Shown here piece after piece: positions 26,625-35,904 of a stretch of DNA of 64,000 bases. Location of the stretch: assembly GCA_020024455.1 (NCBI GenBank), contig JAHHTU010000005.1, positions 14,761 to 78,760 of the forward strand, in the 5' to 3' direction. The stretch's first letter is position 1. Every line of letters starts with the position of its first letter. The notes under the pieces are model-generated. The model was not told the origin of the DNA and did not search any database. It saw nothing but the letters and a program-made list of their open reading frames with translations. The DNA is from Anaerotignum sp. Its GTDB lineage: Bacteria; Bacillota; Clostridia; Lachnospirales; Anaerotignaceae. Position numbers and translations under genes: made by a program.

Positions 26625-27368
26625 TCAAATCTCCTTCCGCCATTTGATACATCTTTTTTCCAGTATGGTGACAATGCCCACTGTCAGCATTGCCACAAAA
26701 GATAACAACACAATCGGGGCAAACACACCTGCACCGTCTAATTGCGTCATCATTCTTTTGCTGAAATATCCTAAGCCCTCTTGTGCCCCCAACCATTCCG
26801 CAATGGCTGCACCGATGACACTCATCGGAATTGCCATTTTGATTGCGGAAAAAAAGTTCGGTAACGCTGTTGGCAATTTCAGTTTGATAAAAATATCTTT
26901 TTTTGTTGCACCATATGTCAAGAGCAATTCTTCCATTTCCCGTTTGGTTGCCTTAAATCCGTCAAAGACTGTAATGGCAATCGGAAAAAATGTAATCAAT
27001 ATGGTAACCAATACTTTGCTCCAAATTGTATACCCAAACCACAATATAAACAATGGTGCAATCGCTGTTGTGGGTATGGTTTGCGATGCCACAATCACAG
27101 GGTATAACGCCTGTTCCACCTTTTCATTGCTGTCCATCACAACGGCAAGCCAAATGCCCAGCACCACGGAAATCAAAAGTCCAATTCCCGTGACACGCAT
27201 GGTCGCAGGCAAATGCACCAAAAACAAAGGTTCTCGCAATTCCCAAAGACGGACTGCAATTTGTGTGGGTGATGGCAAAATATATGCCGCATCTAAAAAC
27301 ATGGCAACGGCTTGCCAAACAGCAAGCAATCCAAGTGCCACAAACAGTGCAGGCAAATGCTTTTTCAT
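26625..27368 (-). CDS. ABC transporter permease, ThiX-like
   Basis: 247 residues with six membrane helices and the inner-membrane permease signature region (EELLLTYGATKKDIFIKLKLP, the EAA loop) that contacts the ATPase. It belongs to the SsuC/TauC/ThiX type. It overlaps the ATPase gene by 4 nt upstream and is followed 4 nt later by the binding-protein gene, a tight thiXYZ-like operon under the TPP riboswitch. Confidence 0.88.
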   Translation of the reverse strand: MKKHLPALFVALGLLAVWQAVAMFLDAAYILPSPTQIAVRLWELREPLFLVHLPATMRVTGIGLLISVVLGIWLAVVMDSNEKVEQALYPVIVASQTIPTTAIAPLFILWFGYTIWSKVLVTILITFFPIAITVFDGFKATKREMEELLLTYGATKKDIFIKLKLPTALPNFFSAIKMAIPMSVIGAAIAEWLGAQEGLGYFSKRMMTQLDGAGVFAPIVLLSFVAMLTVGIVTILEKRCIKWRKEI

Positions 27369-28117
27369 ATTGTCACACCCTTTCTGAGCTTTTGTATGAG
27401 CATTTCTTTCAATTCCACAATATCTGCCCGTTTCAAATCATCACGATTACGAGGGTATGGCAAGGGTACTTGCACACATTCCATCTGCGAAAACGGTCTG
27501 TCTTGTATCACAAAAATTTGTTTGGATAAAAAAATGGCTTCTTCTACATCATGGGTGATGAATAATATGGTTTTTTGGTAATGCTCCCATTGTTGCAACA
27601 ACCATTCCTGCATATCCACCCTTGTCAGATAATCCAATGCACTGAATGGTTCGTCCAACAACAACAAATCTGCTCCTGCAAGCAATGTACGGGCAAATGC
27701 CACACGCTGTTTCATACCACCCGAAAGGTCTTTGGGGTACTTGTTGGCATACGCCAAAAGCCCCACCTGTTCCAATACTTCTTGGCATTTTTGTTGCTGT
27801 TGTGTTTTGGGTACACCAGCCAACTCCATAGGCAGACAGATATTTTGTGCAATGCTGCGCCACGGAAACAACAGGTCTTTTTGCGGCATAAATGCACTGT
27901 ATTGTTTTAATTGTTGTATGGGTGTGCCATTGACTTTGATTTGCCCCGTTTGCAATTTTTCCAAACCATTGATTAAACGAAACACCGTACTTTTGCCACA
28001 ACCACTTGCACCGATGATGGAAACAAAAGAACCGTTTTCCACATCAAAACTAAGATTTGTCATCATAGGCAAATCATCTTGCGGATATTGAAACGACACT
28101 TGTTCAAATTGTAACAT
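27365..28117 (-). CDS. ABC transporter ATP-binding protein, ThiZ-like
   Basis: 250 residues, one ABC domain. Walker A GASGCGKST (36-44), Q-loop MPQKDLLFPW, signature LSGGMKQR and Walker B LLLLDEPFSALD, followed by the switch histidine in LFITHDVEEA. It powers the permease encoded next to it. The short spacer of 15 nt to tenA and the common riboswitch suggest one transcript. Confidence 0.9.
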   Translation of the reverse strand: MLQFEQVSFQYPQDDLPMMTNLSFDVENGSFVSIIGASGCGKSTVFRLINGLEKLQTGQIKVNGTPIQQLKQYSAFMPQKDLLFPWRSIAQNICLPMELAGVPKTQQQQKCQEVLEQVGLLAYANKYPKDLSGGMKQRVAFARTLLAGADLLLLDEPFSALDYLTRVDMQEWLLQQWEHYQKTILFITHDVEEAIFLSKQIFVIQDRPFSQMECVQVPLPYPRNRDDLKRADIVELKEMLIQKLRKGVTI

Positions 28118-28132
28118 TTCTTTTTTCTCCTT

Positions 28133-28792
28133 TTAGCATTCCATTTGATATGCCATATCCCAAAATGCTTTTTCATAACGACTGCAATTGACAAATATTT
28201 CTGTCAAAGCAGCTTCCTGTTCTTTTGTGACATCTTTTCCCAGTTCATCTACCAAGTCGATGATTTCCTGTGTGGCTGCACGATATTCTTTGCTGGTATA
28301 TCCCTGCACCCATTCCCCATAAAGTGGGTGTTCCAAAGCCCCTTCGATTTTGCCATGATGTTCTCCGATGACTTGATAACTCCATGCACAAGCCAAAACT
28401 GCCATCAAAATTTCCAGACACCCGCCTTTGTATGCCACATCTAACATATAAGAAGTATAGGATTGGTTTGCCAATGCAGATTTTGTGTTTGTGATTTCTT
28501 GTGCTGTAATACCCAAACGGGACATATACGCTTTATGTACATTCATTTCCCCATGCAGCACATCATGCACCATATGGGAAAAACGCTCCATCAATCGTTC
28601 TTCTTCCGCCTTCACAACCCCCATTGCAAACACCTTTGCATACTGCAACAAATACCGATAATCCTGTATCATATAAAAACGGAATTTTTGTGCATCTAAT
28701 GTGCCTTCTCCCAATTCTTTTACAAACGGTTGCTCCAAATATCCCAGCCAAATTCCTTCCACACTATGATACAATCGTTCTGTCAATTTCAT
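28133..28792 (-). CDS. tenA: Aminopyrimidine aminohydrolase / thiaminase II (TenA)
   Basis: 219 residues, all-helical TenA/PQQC fold. Visible family residues include the active-site cysteine and tyrosine region (VLACAWSYQVIGE), the glutamate in NCSRYEKAFWDMAYQME, and FRFYMIQDYRYLLQYAK near residue 45. TenA hydrolyses aminomethyl-pyrimidines to HMP, so degraded thiamin can be reused; this matches a ThiXYZ-type importer for such compounds. AAGGAGGC precedes the ATG at 28792; an extension to 28819 would lie in the riboswitch expression platform. Confidence 0.93.
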   Translation of the reverse strand: MKLTERLYHSVEGIWLGYLEQPFVKELGEGTLDAQKFRFYMIQDYRYLLQYAKVFAMGVVKAEEERLMERFSHMVHDVLHGEMNVHKAYMSRLGITAQEITNTKSALANQSYTSYMLDVAYKGGCLEILMAVLACAWSYQVIGEHHGKIEGALEHPLYGEWVQGYTSKEYRAATQEIIDLVDELGKDVTKEQEAALTEIFVNCSRYEKAFWDMAYQMEC

Positions 28793-28817
28793 ATACCAAT
28801 CACGCCTCCTTCTCAAC

Positions 28818-28845
28818 AAAAAAAATCCTTTCCTATGAGGAAAGA
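28818..28845 (-). terminator. Terminator of the TPP riboswitch
   Basis: Minus-strand CTTTCC, loop TCAT, AGGAAAGG, then A and eight T residues, between the aptamer and the tenA start. It suggests control at the level of transcription termination. Confidence 0.8.
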
Positions 28846-28859
28846 ATTTCCAATTCTTT

Positions 28860-28958
28860 GCATATACTGCTTCCCTCCGTTGGTATTACCCACATCAAGT
28901 TCAAAGGGTTGGATTGTCCTCTCAGCTGTAACAAATGTAACAGCACCCCCAGCTTTTC
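28860..28958 (-). promoter_or_regulatory. TPP riboswitch (THI element)
   Basis: The minus strand carries the aptamer hallmarks in order: GCTGGGGGTGC, CTGAGAGGA, ACCCTTTGAACTTGATG and GGGTAATACCAACGGAGGGA. These are the conserved cores of the thiamin pyrophosphate riboswitch. It precedes tenA and the ABC genes and would shut them off when TPP is plentiful. Confidence 0.96.
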
Positions 28959-29164
28959 TCTATGTGATTTCGTTTATTATAGTACAAAAAAAAAATATTG
29001 TAAACCATTTCTTTGTCCTACCTTCCGCAAATCCACACTTTCGCACAAAAAAAATACTTTGTAAACAAAATAATTTTATATCTGTTTTTGATATTAGGAC
29101 TTTACTTTTTTGGAAAAAAGAATACACTGTTAAAAGAAATAAAAAAGAAATGGAGGTTTACAAT

Positions 29165-29929
29165 ATGGATAACGATACCAAATTGTTAAACTTGGCATTG
29201 GACGCAGGAGAAATTATGCTCATGTCCGGTGCAGAAACATTCCGTGTACAAGATACCATGTTACGTATTCTTTCTGTCAGCGGACGGGAAAAAGTAGAAG
29301 CATTGGCACTTTCCACTATGCTCATTGTCAGCCTGCCTCGTGAGGAGAAAGGCCCATTGTCTATGGCAAGAGGGGTGCGTGACCGCTCTGTCAATTTTGA
29401 AAAAATTTGTGCGGTAAATGAAATGTCCCGTGCATTCGTTTCCGGTAACATATCATTGGAACAAGCTATCACAGAATTGCAAAATATTGATAATGCACCA
29501 CGTTTTTCCAATTTGGCAATTATCATTGCATACAGCCTGACATCAGGCGGTTTGACATTGGTATATAACGGTACATTGTTAGATAGTTTGATTGCATTTA
29601 TCATTGGTTTGATTTTAGGGCTTACTGCGGTGTTAAACACCAAATGGAAAACGCCTTATTTCTTTAGCCCGCTTTTGGGTGGTGCAATTACCGGCGTACT
29701 TACCATGATTGCTTATATGTTCGTACCACAATCACACATCGACATGATTATTGTTGGCAGTATTATGCCACTTTTGCCCGGTTTGACGTTGACAAAATCC
29801 ATTCGGGATATTTTGGAGGGCAATTTTATCAGTGGTACATCCAGACTTGTGGAAGCACTTTTGGTTGCTTGCGGGATTGCTGCCGGCGTTGCATTAGGGA
29901 TTGGTTTGTTTCCAATCCAATATAATTAG
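29165..29929 (+). CDS. Threonine/serine exporter, N-terminal half (ThrE family)
   Basis: 254 residues. The first 110 form the soluble ThrE domain (LALDAGEIMLMSGAETFRVQDTM, the signature region). Five membrane helices follow. In ThrE of Corynebacterium this half is fused with the one encoded next; here they are split in two genes, as in many Firmicutes. It probably exports threonine or serine. GGAGG lies 8 nt before the ATG at 29165; the long ORF reading from 28730 includes the riboswitch and is rejected. Confidence 0.85.
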   Translation: MDNDTKLLNLALDAGEIMLMSGAETFRVQDTMLRILSVSGREKVEALALSTMLIVSLPREEKGPLSMARGVRDRSVNFEKICAVNEMSRAFVSGNISLEQAITELQNIDNAPRFSNLAIIIAYSLTSGGLTLVYNGTLLDSLIAFIIGLILGLTAVLNTKWKTPYFFSPLLGGAITGVLTMIAYMFVPQSHIDMIIVGSIMPLLPGLTLTKSIRDILEGNFISGTSRLVEALLVACGIAAGVALGIGLFPIQYN

Positions 29930-29944
29930 TTTGGAGGGGTTAGA

Positions 29945-30421
29945 ATGAACAGTTCTTTGCTGTATACCATATTATTTCAATCTGTTTTTTCATTCATTGC
30001 TTGTTTTGGATATTCCATTATATTCAATGCACCAAGAAAAGAATTGATTTATTGTGGTATCAATGGATTTTTAGGCTGGTTTGTATATGCCATCATATTT
30101 GAGCCAACCGGCGAACATATGGTCAATGCAACATTGATTGCAACTATGGTTGTGACAGCAGTTGCAAGATTTTTCTCTTATCATCGACAAGCACCTTCCA
30201 TATTGTACCATATTCCGGGCATATTGCCACTGGTACCGGGGGCAGCGGTTTATAACACCATGCGTACTGCGTTAATGGGCGATATTCTTGGCACATATTC
30301 TTATGCACTGAGCGGATTTAAGTTGGCTGGGGCGATTGGCATTGGTTCTCTTATCATTTTGGTACTGCCTTATAAAGTATTTACCATTATCCCCCGCTTT
30401 GAAAAAAAGAAACAGGTATAA
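29945..30421 (+). CDS. Threonine/serine exporter, C-terminal half (ThrE family)
   Basis: 158 residues with about five membrane helices and the conserved YHIPGILPLVPGAAVYNTM near residue 85, which is the mark of the second ThrE half. It starts 15 nt after the N-terminal partner with GGAGG before the ATG, and both would be needed for a working exporter. A strong terminator follows at once. Confidence 0.87.
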   Translation: MNSSLLYTILFQSVFSFIACFGYSIIFNAPRKELIYCGINGFLGWFVYAIIFEPTGEHMVNATLIATMVVTAVARFFSYHRQAPSILYHIPGILPLVPGAAVYNTMRTALMGDILGTYSYALSGFKLAGAIGIGSLIILVLPYKVFTIIPRFEKKKQV

Positions 30422-30457
30422 AAAGGAGCAGTATCCAAAGATACTGCTCTTTTTTTT
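30421..30457. terminator. Bidirectional terminator after the thrE pair
   Basis: GAGCAGTATC pairs with GATACTGCTC across CAAA, with AAAA before and eight T after. It also ends the converging lipoprotein gene. Confidence 0.9.
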
Positions 30458-30941
30458 ACATGGTGTACTGCAATTCTTCTATGATTTTGACAACTTTTCC
30501 ATCTTTTACCATGATGATATAAGGAACTTTCTGTTCGGTAAGCGGGATATCATTGAAATCTCCACGATGTTTGAGAAATTCCTCTATTTTATTGGTTTGA
30601 TACACCCTGTTTCCATCTTTTTCGGAAACATCTATAAACTCCAGTGCCGTATCCACAAATTGTATTTGCACATCATCTGCAAATGGCAATACTTCTTCTT
30701 GTTTCTCTTCATTGATGATTGCAAAACCATTGGGATAATCCCGCATTTGTTCCAGTCCCAGTTCTTTGATTCTTTCTGTATCGTCTTGTGTCACAATTTC
30801 CACAGCATCAAAATGCAACCCGTCCTCGGCAACGACAATATACCCTGTACGGTTTTCTGCTTGTGTGTCATCGGTTTTGCCACAAGCAGATACGCCAAAC
30901 AACATACAAACCGCAAGTAACATCGCACTTATTTTTTTCAT
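30456..30941 (-). CDS. Secreted lipoprotein of unknown function
   Basis: 161 residues with a signal peptide and lipobox FGVSACG (Cys near 20). The mature part is acidic with an alternating strand pattern (YIVVAEDGLHFDAVEIV, VQIQFVDTALEFIDVS), and ends with VPYIIMVKDGKVVKIIEELQ. No family is recognised. AAAGGAG precedes the ATG at 30941. It is monocistronic and ends at the shared terminator. Confidence 0.75.
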   Translation of the reverse strand: MKKISAMLLAVCMLFGVSACGKTDDTQAENRTGYIVVAEDGLHFDAVEIVTQDDTERIKELGLEQMRDYPNGFAIINEEKQEEVLPFADDVQIQFVDTALEFIDVSEKDGNRVYQTNKIEEFLKHRGDFNDIPLTEQKVPYIIMVKDGKVVKIIEELQYTM

Positions 30942-31027
30942 ACAAATATCTCCTTTCCCACACAAACATATCCATTTATTTATAGATATATTACGCTACT
31001 TTCTTGCAACAAGCAAGCATATGACAA

Positions 31028-31072
31028 CAAAAAAGTAAGCAACCGTTTCCAATAACGCAACGGTTGCTTACT
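31028..31072 (-). terminator. Intrinsic terminator after asnB
   Basis: Minus-strand AGTAAGCAACCGTT pairs with AACGGTTGCTTACT, then TTTTTG. The stem is unusually long at 14 bp. Confidence 0.88.
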
Positions 31073-31086
31073 GCTTGATTTATCCT

Positions 31087-32922
31087 TTATACAGCCTGTT
31101 TTTCAGGGAAGAATTGTGCGTGCCAAACCAAGAACATATAAATTGTCCATATTTTTCTGCTGTTGTCGGCTTTGCCCGCTCTATGCTCGTCCAAATATTT
31201 TACAATTTCCTCTGTGCGGAAAAATTCTTTTGCTGTTTCACTTTCAAAAGCTGCTTTTACACGATTGTAATATGCATCTTCTTTCAACCAAATACGAATG
31301 GGGACAGGGAAACCCAATTTTTTCTTTTCTGCCACCATATCGGGCAAATAGCGATGTGCCGCTTGACGCATGGCAAATTTTGTATTTTCCGCATTGACTT
31401 TATATTTTGTGGGAATGGTTCTTGCCACATCAAACACTTCTCTATCCAAAAACGGTACACGCACCTCCAAAGAATGTGCCATACTCATTTTATCCGCTTT
31501 TAACAAAATATCCCCAATCAACCAGAAATGAATGTCAATATATTGCATTTTGGTAACATCATCTTGGTCTTTGACTTTATCATAAAACGGTTTTGTCAAT
31601 GTGGTATGTGGATATTTCCCTGTGGGGTGTTTGAGTATTTTTTCCCGTTCCTGTTGCGGGAACATAAACGCATTGCCAATAAAACGCTCCTGCAATTCTT
31701 TGCTGCCACGAATGATATAATTTCTGCCTTTGATTTTTGGCATTTTGGACGCCACTGCACCCAAACATTTTCTGACAGGGCGTGGCAATCTTGTCATGGG
31801 CAGCAAATCATGTGGCTCTCTGTAAATATTGTACCCACCGAAAAATTCATCTGCACCCTCTCCCGACAAAGATACTTTGACGTGCTGTGCCGCTGTTTGG
31901 CTGACAAAATACAATGCAATCGCAGAAGGGTCTGCCAGAGGTTCGTCCATGTGGTATTGTACCTTGCCGATAGTGTCCCAATATTCCTGTTTGGAAATCA
32001 ATTTGCTGTAATTATCAATGCCGATTTTTTCAGACAATGCTTTTGCATAATCAATTTCATTATATTTTTCATAATCAAAGCCTACGGTAAACGTTTTATC
32101 TCCATGGAAACTTGCTGCCACATAAGAACTGTCTACCCCGCTGGATAAGAAAGAACCCACTTCCACATCACTGATTTTATGTTTTTCGATAGAGCCTTGC
32201 ATCACGTTGTCAATATCGTCCACAAATGCTTCCAAGCTCTTGTTATGGTCAGGGGCAAACACCGGCTCCCAATAGCGTTTGATGTCCATTTTGCCTTTAT
32301 GGAATGTAAAACAATGGGCAGGTGGCAATTTGAACACACCTTTGAAAAATGTTTCCGGTAATACGCTGTATTGGAATGTCAAATAATTTTCCAGTGCTTC
32401 CGGATTGACCTGCTTTACAAAATTTGGATATTCTAATATGCTTTTGATTTCAGAGCCATAAATCAGCTGATTGTCTTGTATGGCATAATAAAACGGCTTG
32501 ATACCGAAAAAATCTCTTGCTCCAAACAATGTTTCTTTTTTGCTGTCCCAAATGACAAATGCAAACATACCTCTCAAACGGGGCAACAATGCTTCTCCAT
32601 ATTCTTCATACCCATGCAGCAACACCTCTGTGTCTGCATGACTGCTCATCACATGACCTTTTGCAATCAAATCTTCTCTGATTTGCTGATGATTATAAAT
32701 TTCACCATTGAATGTAATCACCATATCTTTTGTTTCATTATATATCGGTTGTGTACCGCCCTCCAAGTCAATGATACTCAAACGACGGAATCCCATCGAA
32801 ACACCATCGTCAATATGCTTACCGCCACTATCCGGCCCACGGTGTAAAATTTTATTCATCATATTTTCCAATATTTCTTCGGACGTCATCAAGCGTCCTG
32901 TAAAGCCGCAAATACCGCACAT
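31087..32922 (-). CDS. asnB: Glutamine-hydrolysing asparagine synthetase
   Basis: 611 residues. The N-terminal class II glutaminase begins at the nucleophile Cys2 (MCGICGF), with HRGPDSGG and FNGEIYN. The synthetase domain has the PP-loop SFLSSGVDSSYVA (about 256-268), the LSGEGADEFFGGY motif and LGFPVPIRIWLKED. It makes asparagine from aspartate, glutamine and ATP. It follows malQ by 38 nt on the same strand and ends at a strong terminator. AAGGAGG precedes the ATG. Confidence 0.95.
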   Translation of the reverse strand: MCGICGFTGRLMTSEEILENMMNKILHRGPDSGGKHIDDGVSMGFRRLSIIDLEGGTQPIYNETKDMVITFNGEIYNHQQIREDLIAKGHVMSSHADTEVLLHGYEEYGEALLPRLRGMFAFVIWDSKKETLFGARDFFGIKPFYYAIQDNQLIYGSEIKSILEYPNFVKQVNPEALENYLTFQYSVLPETFFKGVFKLPPAHCFTFHKGKMDIKRYWEPVFAPDHNKSLEAFVDDIDNVMQGSIEKHKISDVEVGSFLSSGVDSSYVAASFHGDKTFTVGFDYEKYNEIDYAKALSEKIGIDNYSKLISKQEYWDTIGKVQYHMDEPLADPSAIALYFVSQTAAQHVKVSLSGEGADEFFGGYNIYREPHDLLPMTRLPRPVRKCLGAVASKMPKIKGRNYIIRGSKELQERFIGNAFMFPQQEREKILKHPTGKYPHTTLTKPFYDKVKDQDDVTKMQYIDIHFWLIGDILLKADKMSMAHSLEVRVPFLDREVFDVARTIPTKYKVNAENTKFAMRQAAHRYLPDMVAEKKKLGFPVPIRIWLKEDAYYNRVKAAFESETAKEFFRTEEIVKYLDEHRAGKADNSRKIWTIYMFLVWHAQFFPEKQAV

Positions 32923-32960
32923 ATCTTATATCCTCCTTATTTGCCTTTTCGTTTGTTATT

Positions 32961-34580
32961 TTAGCACAATTTCGGGTGTTCGGAAAGAGTATCTTTTTTT
33001 GTATATCTTCCAAACAATGTTGACAAATAATATAATCCTTCGGTATCACTTTCTTTCCACAAATCCCATGTAAACCGAAAGCCCCAGTTGCCTGTTGCAA
33101 CTCCCGGAATGTTCATACGATATGCACTGTCTAATTGCAGCACATCTTGCAATGGCACGATGGCAAATATGGCAGCAGAGGCAAATGCCAACCGAATAAA
33201 ATCCCAAGAAACATTTTCGCCACTGACATTCATATATCTTCTGTAATGGTCTTTTTCTGCCTCTGTTGCTGTCTGATACCAGCCTTTTGATGTGTCGTTG
33301 TCATGCGTGCCGCTATACATCACACGGTTTTGTTGGCACATATGCGGCAGATATGCATGGTTTGCATCTGCACCGAATGCAAACTGCAAAATACACATAC
33401 CCGGCAAACCAACCGCCTGCCGTAATTGATGGACTTCTTCTGTGATGATGCCCAAATCTTCTGCAATCAACGGCAATTTGCCCAATGCATTTTGCAATGC
33501 ATCAAACAAAGCGGTATTTGGCCCTTTTTTCCATGTGCCTTGCATGGCATTTTTTGCACCAAATGGGACAGACCAGTAGCTTGCAAACCCCCGAAAATGG
33601 TCAATGCGTAAATAATCCGTATCTTGCAATGCCTTTTGGATACGGGAAATCCACCATGCAAAACCTGTTTTTTCATGCATATTCCAATCATACAACGGAT
33701 TGCCCCACAGTTGTCCTTCTGCACAAAAATAATCCGGCGGTACACCTGCCACAGCTTTTGGAAAGCCTTTGCTTTCCAACTGGAACAGCTTTTGGTTTGC
33801 CCATACATCGGCACTGTCATATGCCACAAAAATGGGAGCATCGCCAATCAGCAAAACACCCCTTGCATTGGCATATGCTTTCAATGCCTGCCATTGCATT
33901 GCAAACAGATATTGATAAAACATTTCTTCCTGCATGGCATCTTGCACGGTTTTTTTCCATCTTTGTATTGCTTTTGCATTGCGTTTTCGCAAGTCAGTAG
34001 GAAATGTATTCCAACAAGCAGTATCAAAATACATCTTTTGTTCCGTTTCTGATAAAAATGTTTCTGTGTCTTTTGCAAAGCTTTCAAAATGTTTGGTGTC
34101 TGTCTGTCTTTGTTTTTGCAAATATGCCTTGACAGCCGTAAACAATGCATAATCTTCCAACCAATATGCATTTTGTTCACAGTATGCAGTAAATGCGTTG
34201 TGCTTGGCTGTGTCTTTTTGAAATTTTGTATATGCCACTTGCAAAAGGGGCAATTTATACTGTCTGACCGCCTCATAATCCACACGTTTGGTATCAAAAC
34301 AGGGAATTTCTCCCAAATCCTCCTCTGCCAAAAAACCATCTCTCACCAAATCATCGGGACTGATGAGCAATACATTGCCCGCAAATGCAGAGGTACTCTG
34401 ATATGGAGAATGACCACTGCCTATCGGACACAAAGGCAAAATCTGCCATAATGTTTGTCCGCTTTGTTGCAATTTATCTACAAACATACGTGCATTTTCC
34501 CCAAAATCTCCAATCCCATACGCAGATGGTAACGATGTGGGGTGCAACAATATGCCGCTTCTTCTTTTTTCAAATACCAT
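32961..34580 (-). CDS. malQ: 4-alpha-glucanotransferase
   Basis: 539 residues, GH77. The start region RRSGILLHPTSLPSAYGIGDFG, then ILPLCPIGSGHSPYQSTSAFAGN, and the catalytic site around YLRIDHFRGFASYW (Asp nucleophile) and LIAEDLG (acid Glu), with YSGTHDNDT later, match MalQ amylomaltases. It moves glucan chains between maltodextrins. The ATG at 34580 follows GGAGG by 10 nt; the 46-codon extension is not used. It probably shares a transcript with asnB, an uncommon pairing. Confidence 0.95.
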   Translation of the reverse strand: MVFEKRRSGILLHPTSLPSAYGIGDFGENARMFVDKLQQSGQTLWQILPLCPIGSGHSPYQSTSAFAGNVLLISPDDLVRDGFLAEEDLGEIPCFDTKRVDYEAVRQYKLPLLQVAYTKFQKDTAKHNAFTAYCEQNAYWLEDYALFTAVKAYLQKQRQTDTKHFESFAKDTETFLSETEQKMYFDTACWNTFPTDLRKRNAKAIQRWKKTVQDAMQEEMFYQYLFAMQWQALKAYANARGVLLIGDAPIFVAYDSADVWANQKLFQLESKGFPKAVAGVPPDYFCAEGQLWGNPLYDWNMHEKTGFAWWISRIQKALQDTDYLRIDHFRGFASYWSVPFGAKNAMQGTWKKGPNTALFDALQNALGKLPLIAEDLGIITEEVHQLRQAVGLPGMCILQFAFGADANHAYLPHMCQQNRVMYSGTHDNDTSKGWYQTATEAEKDHYRRYMNVSGENVSWDFIRLAFASAAIFAIVPLQDVLQLDSAYRMNIPGVATGNWGFRFTWDLWKESDTEGLYYLSTLFGRYTKKDTLSEHPKLC

Positions 34581-34764
34581 AAACCATAAACCTCCATGGA
34601 TTGCGTTTTGTTTTTTGCTATATTCTATCAGTTTTATATCTCGGTTACTATACGCAGAACTGCCAAAAATTATATGAAATTCCAGAAAAAAGTCAGAATT
34701 TTTCTTTGCCGTTCGCAAACACTATGCTTGCAAACCAATTCTAAATTAAGGAGGGAATACAAAT
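34581..34764. other. Intergenic region between malQ and the 34765 lipoprotein
   Basis: Divergent starts face each other across about 180 nt. It must hold two promoters, but I found no confident -35/-10 pair; TAGAAT around 34624 (minus) could be the -10 for malQ. Confidence 0.4.
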
Positions 34765-35145
34765 ATGAAAAAACTGCAAATAACAGCCACAGCCGCTTGT
34801 TTGGCACTTGCCATGACAGGTTGTGGTGCAAATACCGCAAACAATTTGGGTGGTGCAACAGATGACCGAAACAACGATGTATACGGCAGCAATATGTATT
34901 GGGACGGATATGGGGTAAACAACGGCTATCCTTTGGACGGTGCAACAGACCGCACAGAATTTGGCATGGCAAAGTATAATACCAAATCATTCAGCAACCA
35001 AGTGAAAGACACAGGCAATAACCTGAACAATGGTGTAAACGATATTGGGCGTGACATCAAAAACGGTGCCGATGACATTGGGCGTGGTGTCAAAGATGTT
35101 GTGGACGATGTCACAGACGGCAACTCTGCCAAAATGATGAACTAA
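34765..35145 (+). CDS. Small lipoprotein with amphipathic repeat tail
   Basis: 126 residues. The signal peptide ends in the lipobox AMTGC. The mature part is first Asn- and Gly-rich (DDRNNDVYGSNMYWDGYG), then has a repetitive segment at about 75-120 in which NDIGRDIKNGADDIGRG and VKDVVDDVTDG give a helix with Asp and Gly every third or fourth residue. No family is recognised; its location next to two exporter genes and near sporulation genes does not settle a role. AAGGAGGG precedes the ATG. Confidence 0.75.
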   Translation: MKKLQITATAACLALAMTGCGANTANNLGGATDDRNNDVYGSNMYWDGYGVNNGYPLDGATDRTEFGMAKYNTKSFSNQVKDTGNNLNNGVNDIGRDIKNGADDIGRGVKDVVDDVTDGNSAKMMN

Positions 35146-35165
35146 TCACAAAGGCGGTGGCAGAT

Positions 35166-35519
35166 ATGCAAAACAGAAAACATTGGGCAGTGGGATTATG
35201 CACAGGATTTGCAAACGGACTGTTTGGCAGTGGTGGCGGCACGATTGCCGTACCTGCAATGGAGCGTTTTTTGCATACCGAAGAACATAAGGCACACGCA
35301 ACGGCGATTGCTGTCATACTTCCGCTTTCTTTGCTTTCTTTGGGTATTTATCTTTGGAAAGGAGAAATCATATGGCAGATTGCACTCTGGGCATCATTGG
35401 GCGGTGTGGCAGGCGGTTTTGTGGGTGCAAAATTGCTCAAAAAAGTCAGTGGCATTTGGCTGCATCGCATATTTGGATTGTTCATGCTCTTTGCGGCTGC
35501 ACGTATGATGTTTTCTTAG
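35166..35519 (+). CDS. TauE/SafE-family exporter, half-length protein 1
   Basis: 117 residues, four membrane helices, with the family motif FANGLFGSGGGTIAVPAM at about 15-32. TauE/SafE exporters usually have eight helices in one chain of about 250 residues; this is one half. The ATG at 35166 has AAGGCGG 8 nt ahead, so the in-frame GTG at 35157 is not used. The second half follows two bases after the stop, so the two probably form a heterodimer. Confidence 0.85.
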   Translation: MQNRKHWAVGLCTGFANGLFGSGGGTIAVPAMERFLHTEEHKAHATAIAVILPLSLLSLGIYLWKGEIIWQIALWASLGGVAGGFVGAKLLKKVSGIWLHRIFGLFMLFAAARMMFS

Positions 35520-35520
35520 T

Positions 35521-35904
35521 ATGATAGAAATTGTCATTGCAGGCTTTCTTGCCGGTATCATCAGCGGTATGGGGATTGGCGGCGGGACACTGCTCATTCC
35601 TGCACTCTTATTTTTTACCGATTTGACACAGCAACAAGCCCAAGGCGTCAATCTATTATTCTTTCTACCCACTGCCCTCATTGCATTGTATACCCATATC
35701 AAAAACAAAAACGTAGAAACCAAAACCGCAAAGCCTTTGATTTGGACAGGGCTTTTGGGAGCTTTATGCGGTTCTCTGCTAGCTGTGTTTTTGCAACCGC
35801 AAATACTGCGAAAAGTATTTGCCGGATTTTTATTTGTCATGGGACTGACCGAAGTTTTCCACAAGAAAACGAACCAAAAAAAGGAGGACGGACATGGAGT
35901 ATAA
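35521..35904 (+). CDS. TauE/SafE-family exporter, half-length protein 2
   Basis: 127 residues, four membrane helices, and its own copy of the motif (GIISGMGIGGGTLLIPAL, about 12-29). The C-terminal tail is short, basic and hydrophilic. Each half has one glycine motif, which fits the internal repeat of full-length TauE proteins. Possible substrates are sulfite or organic sulfonates or acids; none is shown by sequence. Its end overlaps the next small ORF by 11 nt. Confidence 0.85.
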   Translation: MIEIVIAGFLAGIISGMGIGGGTLLIPALLFFTDLTQQQAQGVNLLFFLPTALIALYTHIKNKNVETKTAKPLIWTGLLGALCGSLLAVFLQPQILRKVFAGFLFVMGLTEVFHKKTNQKKEDGHGV

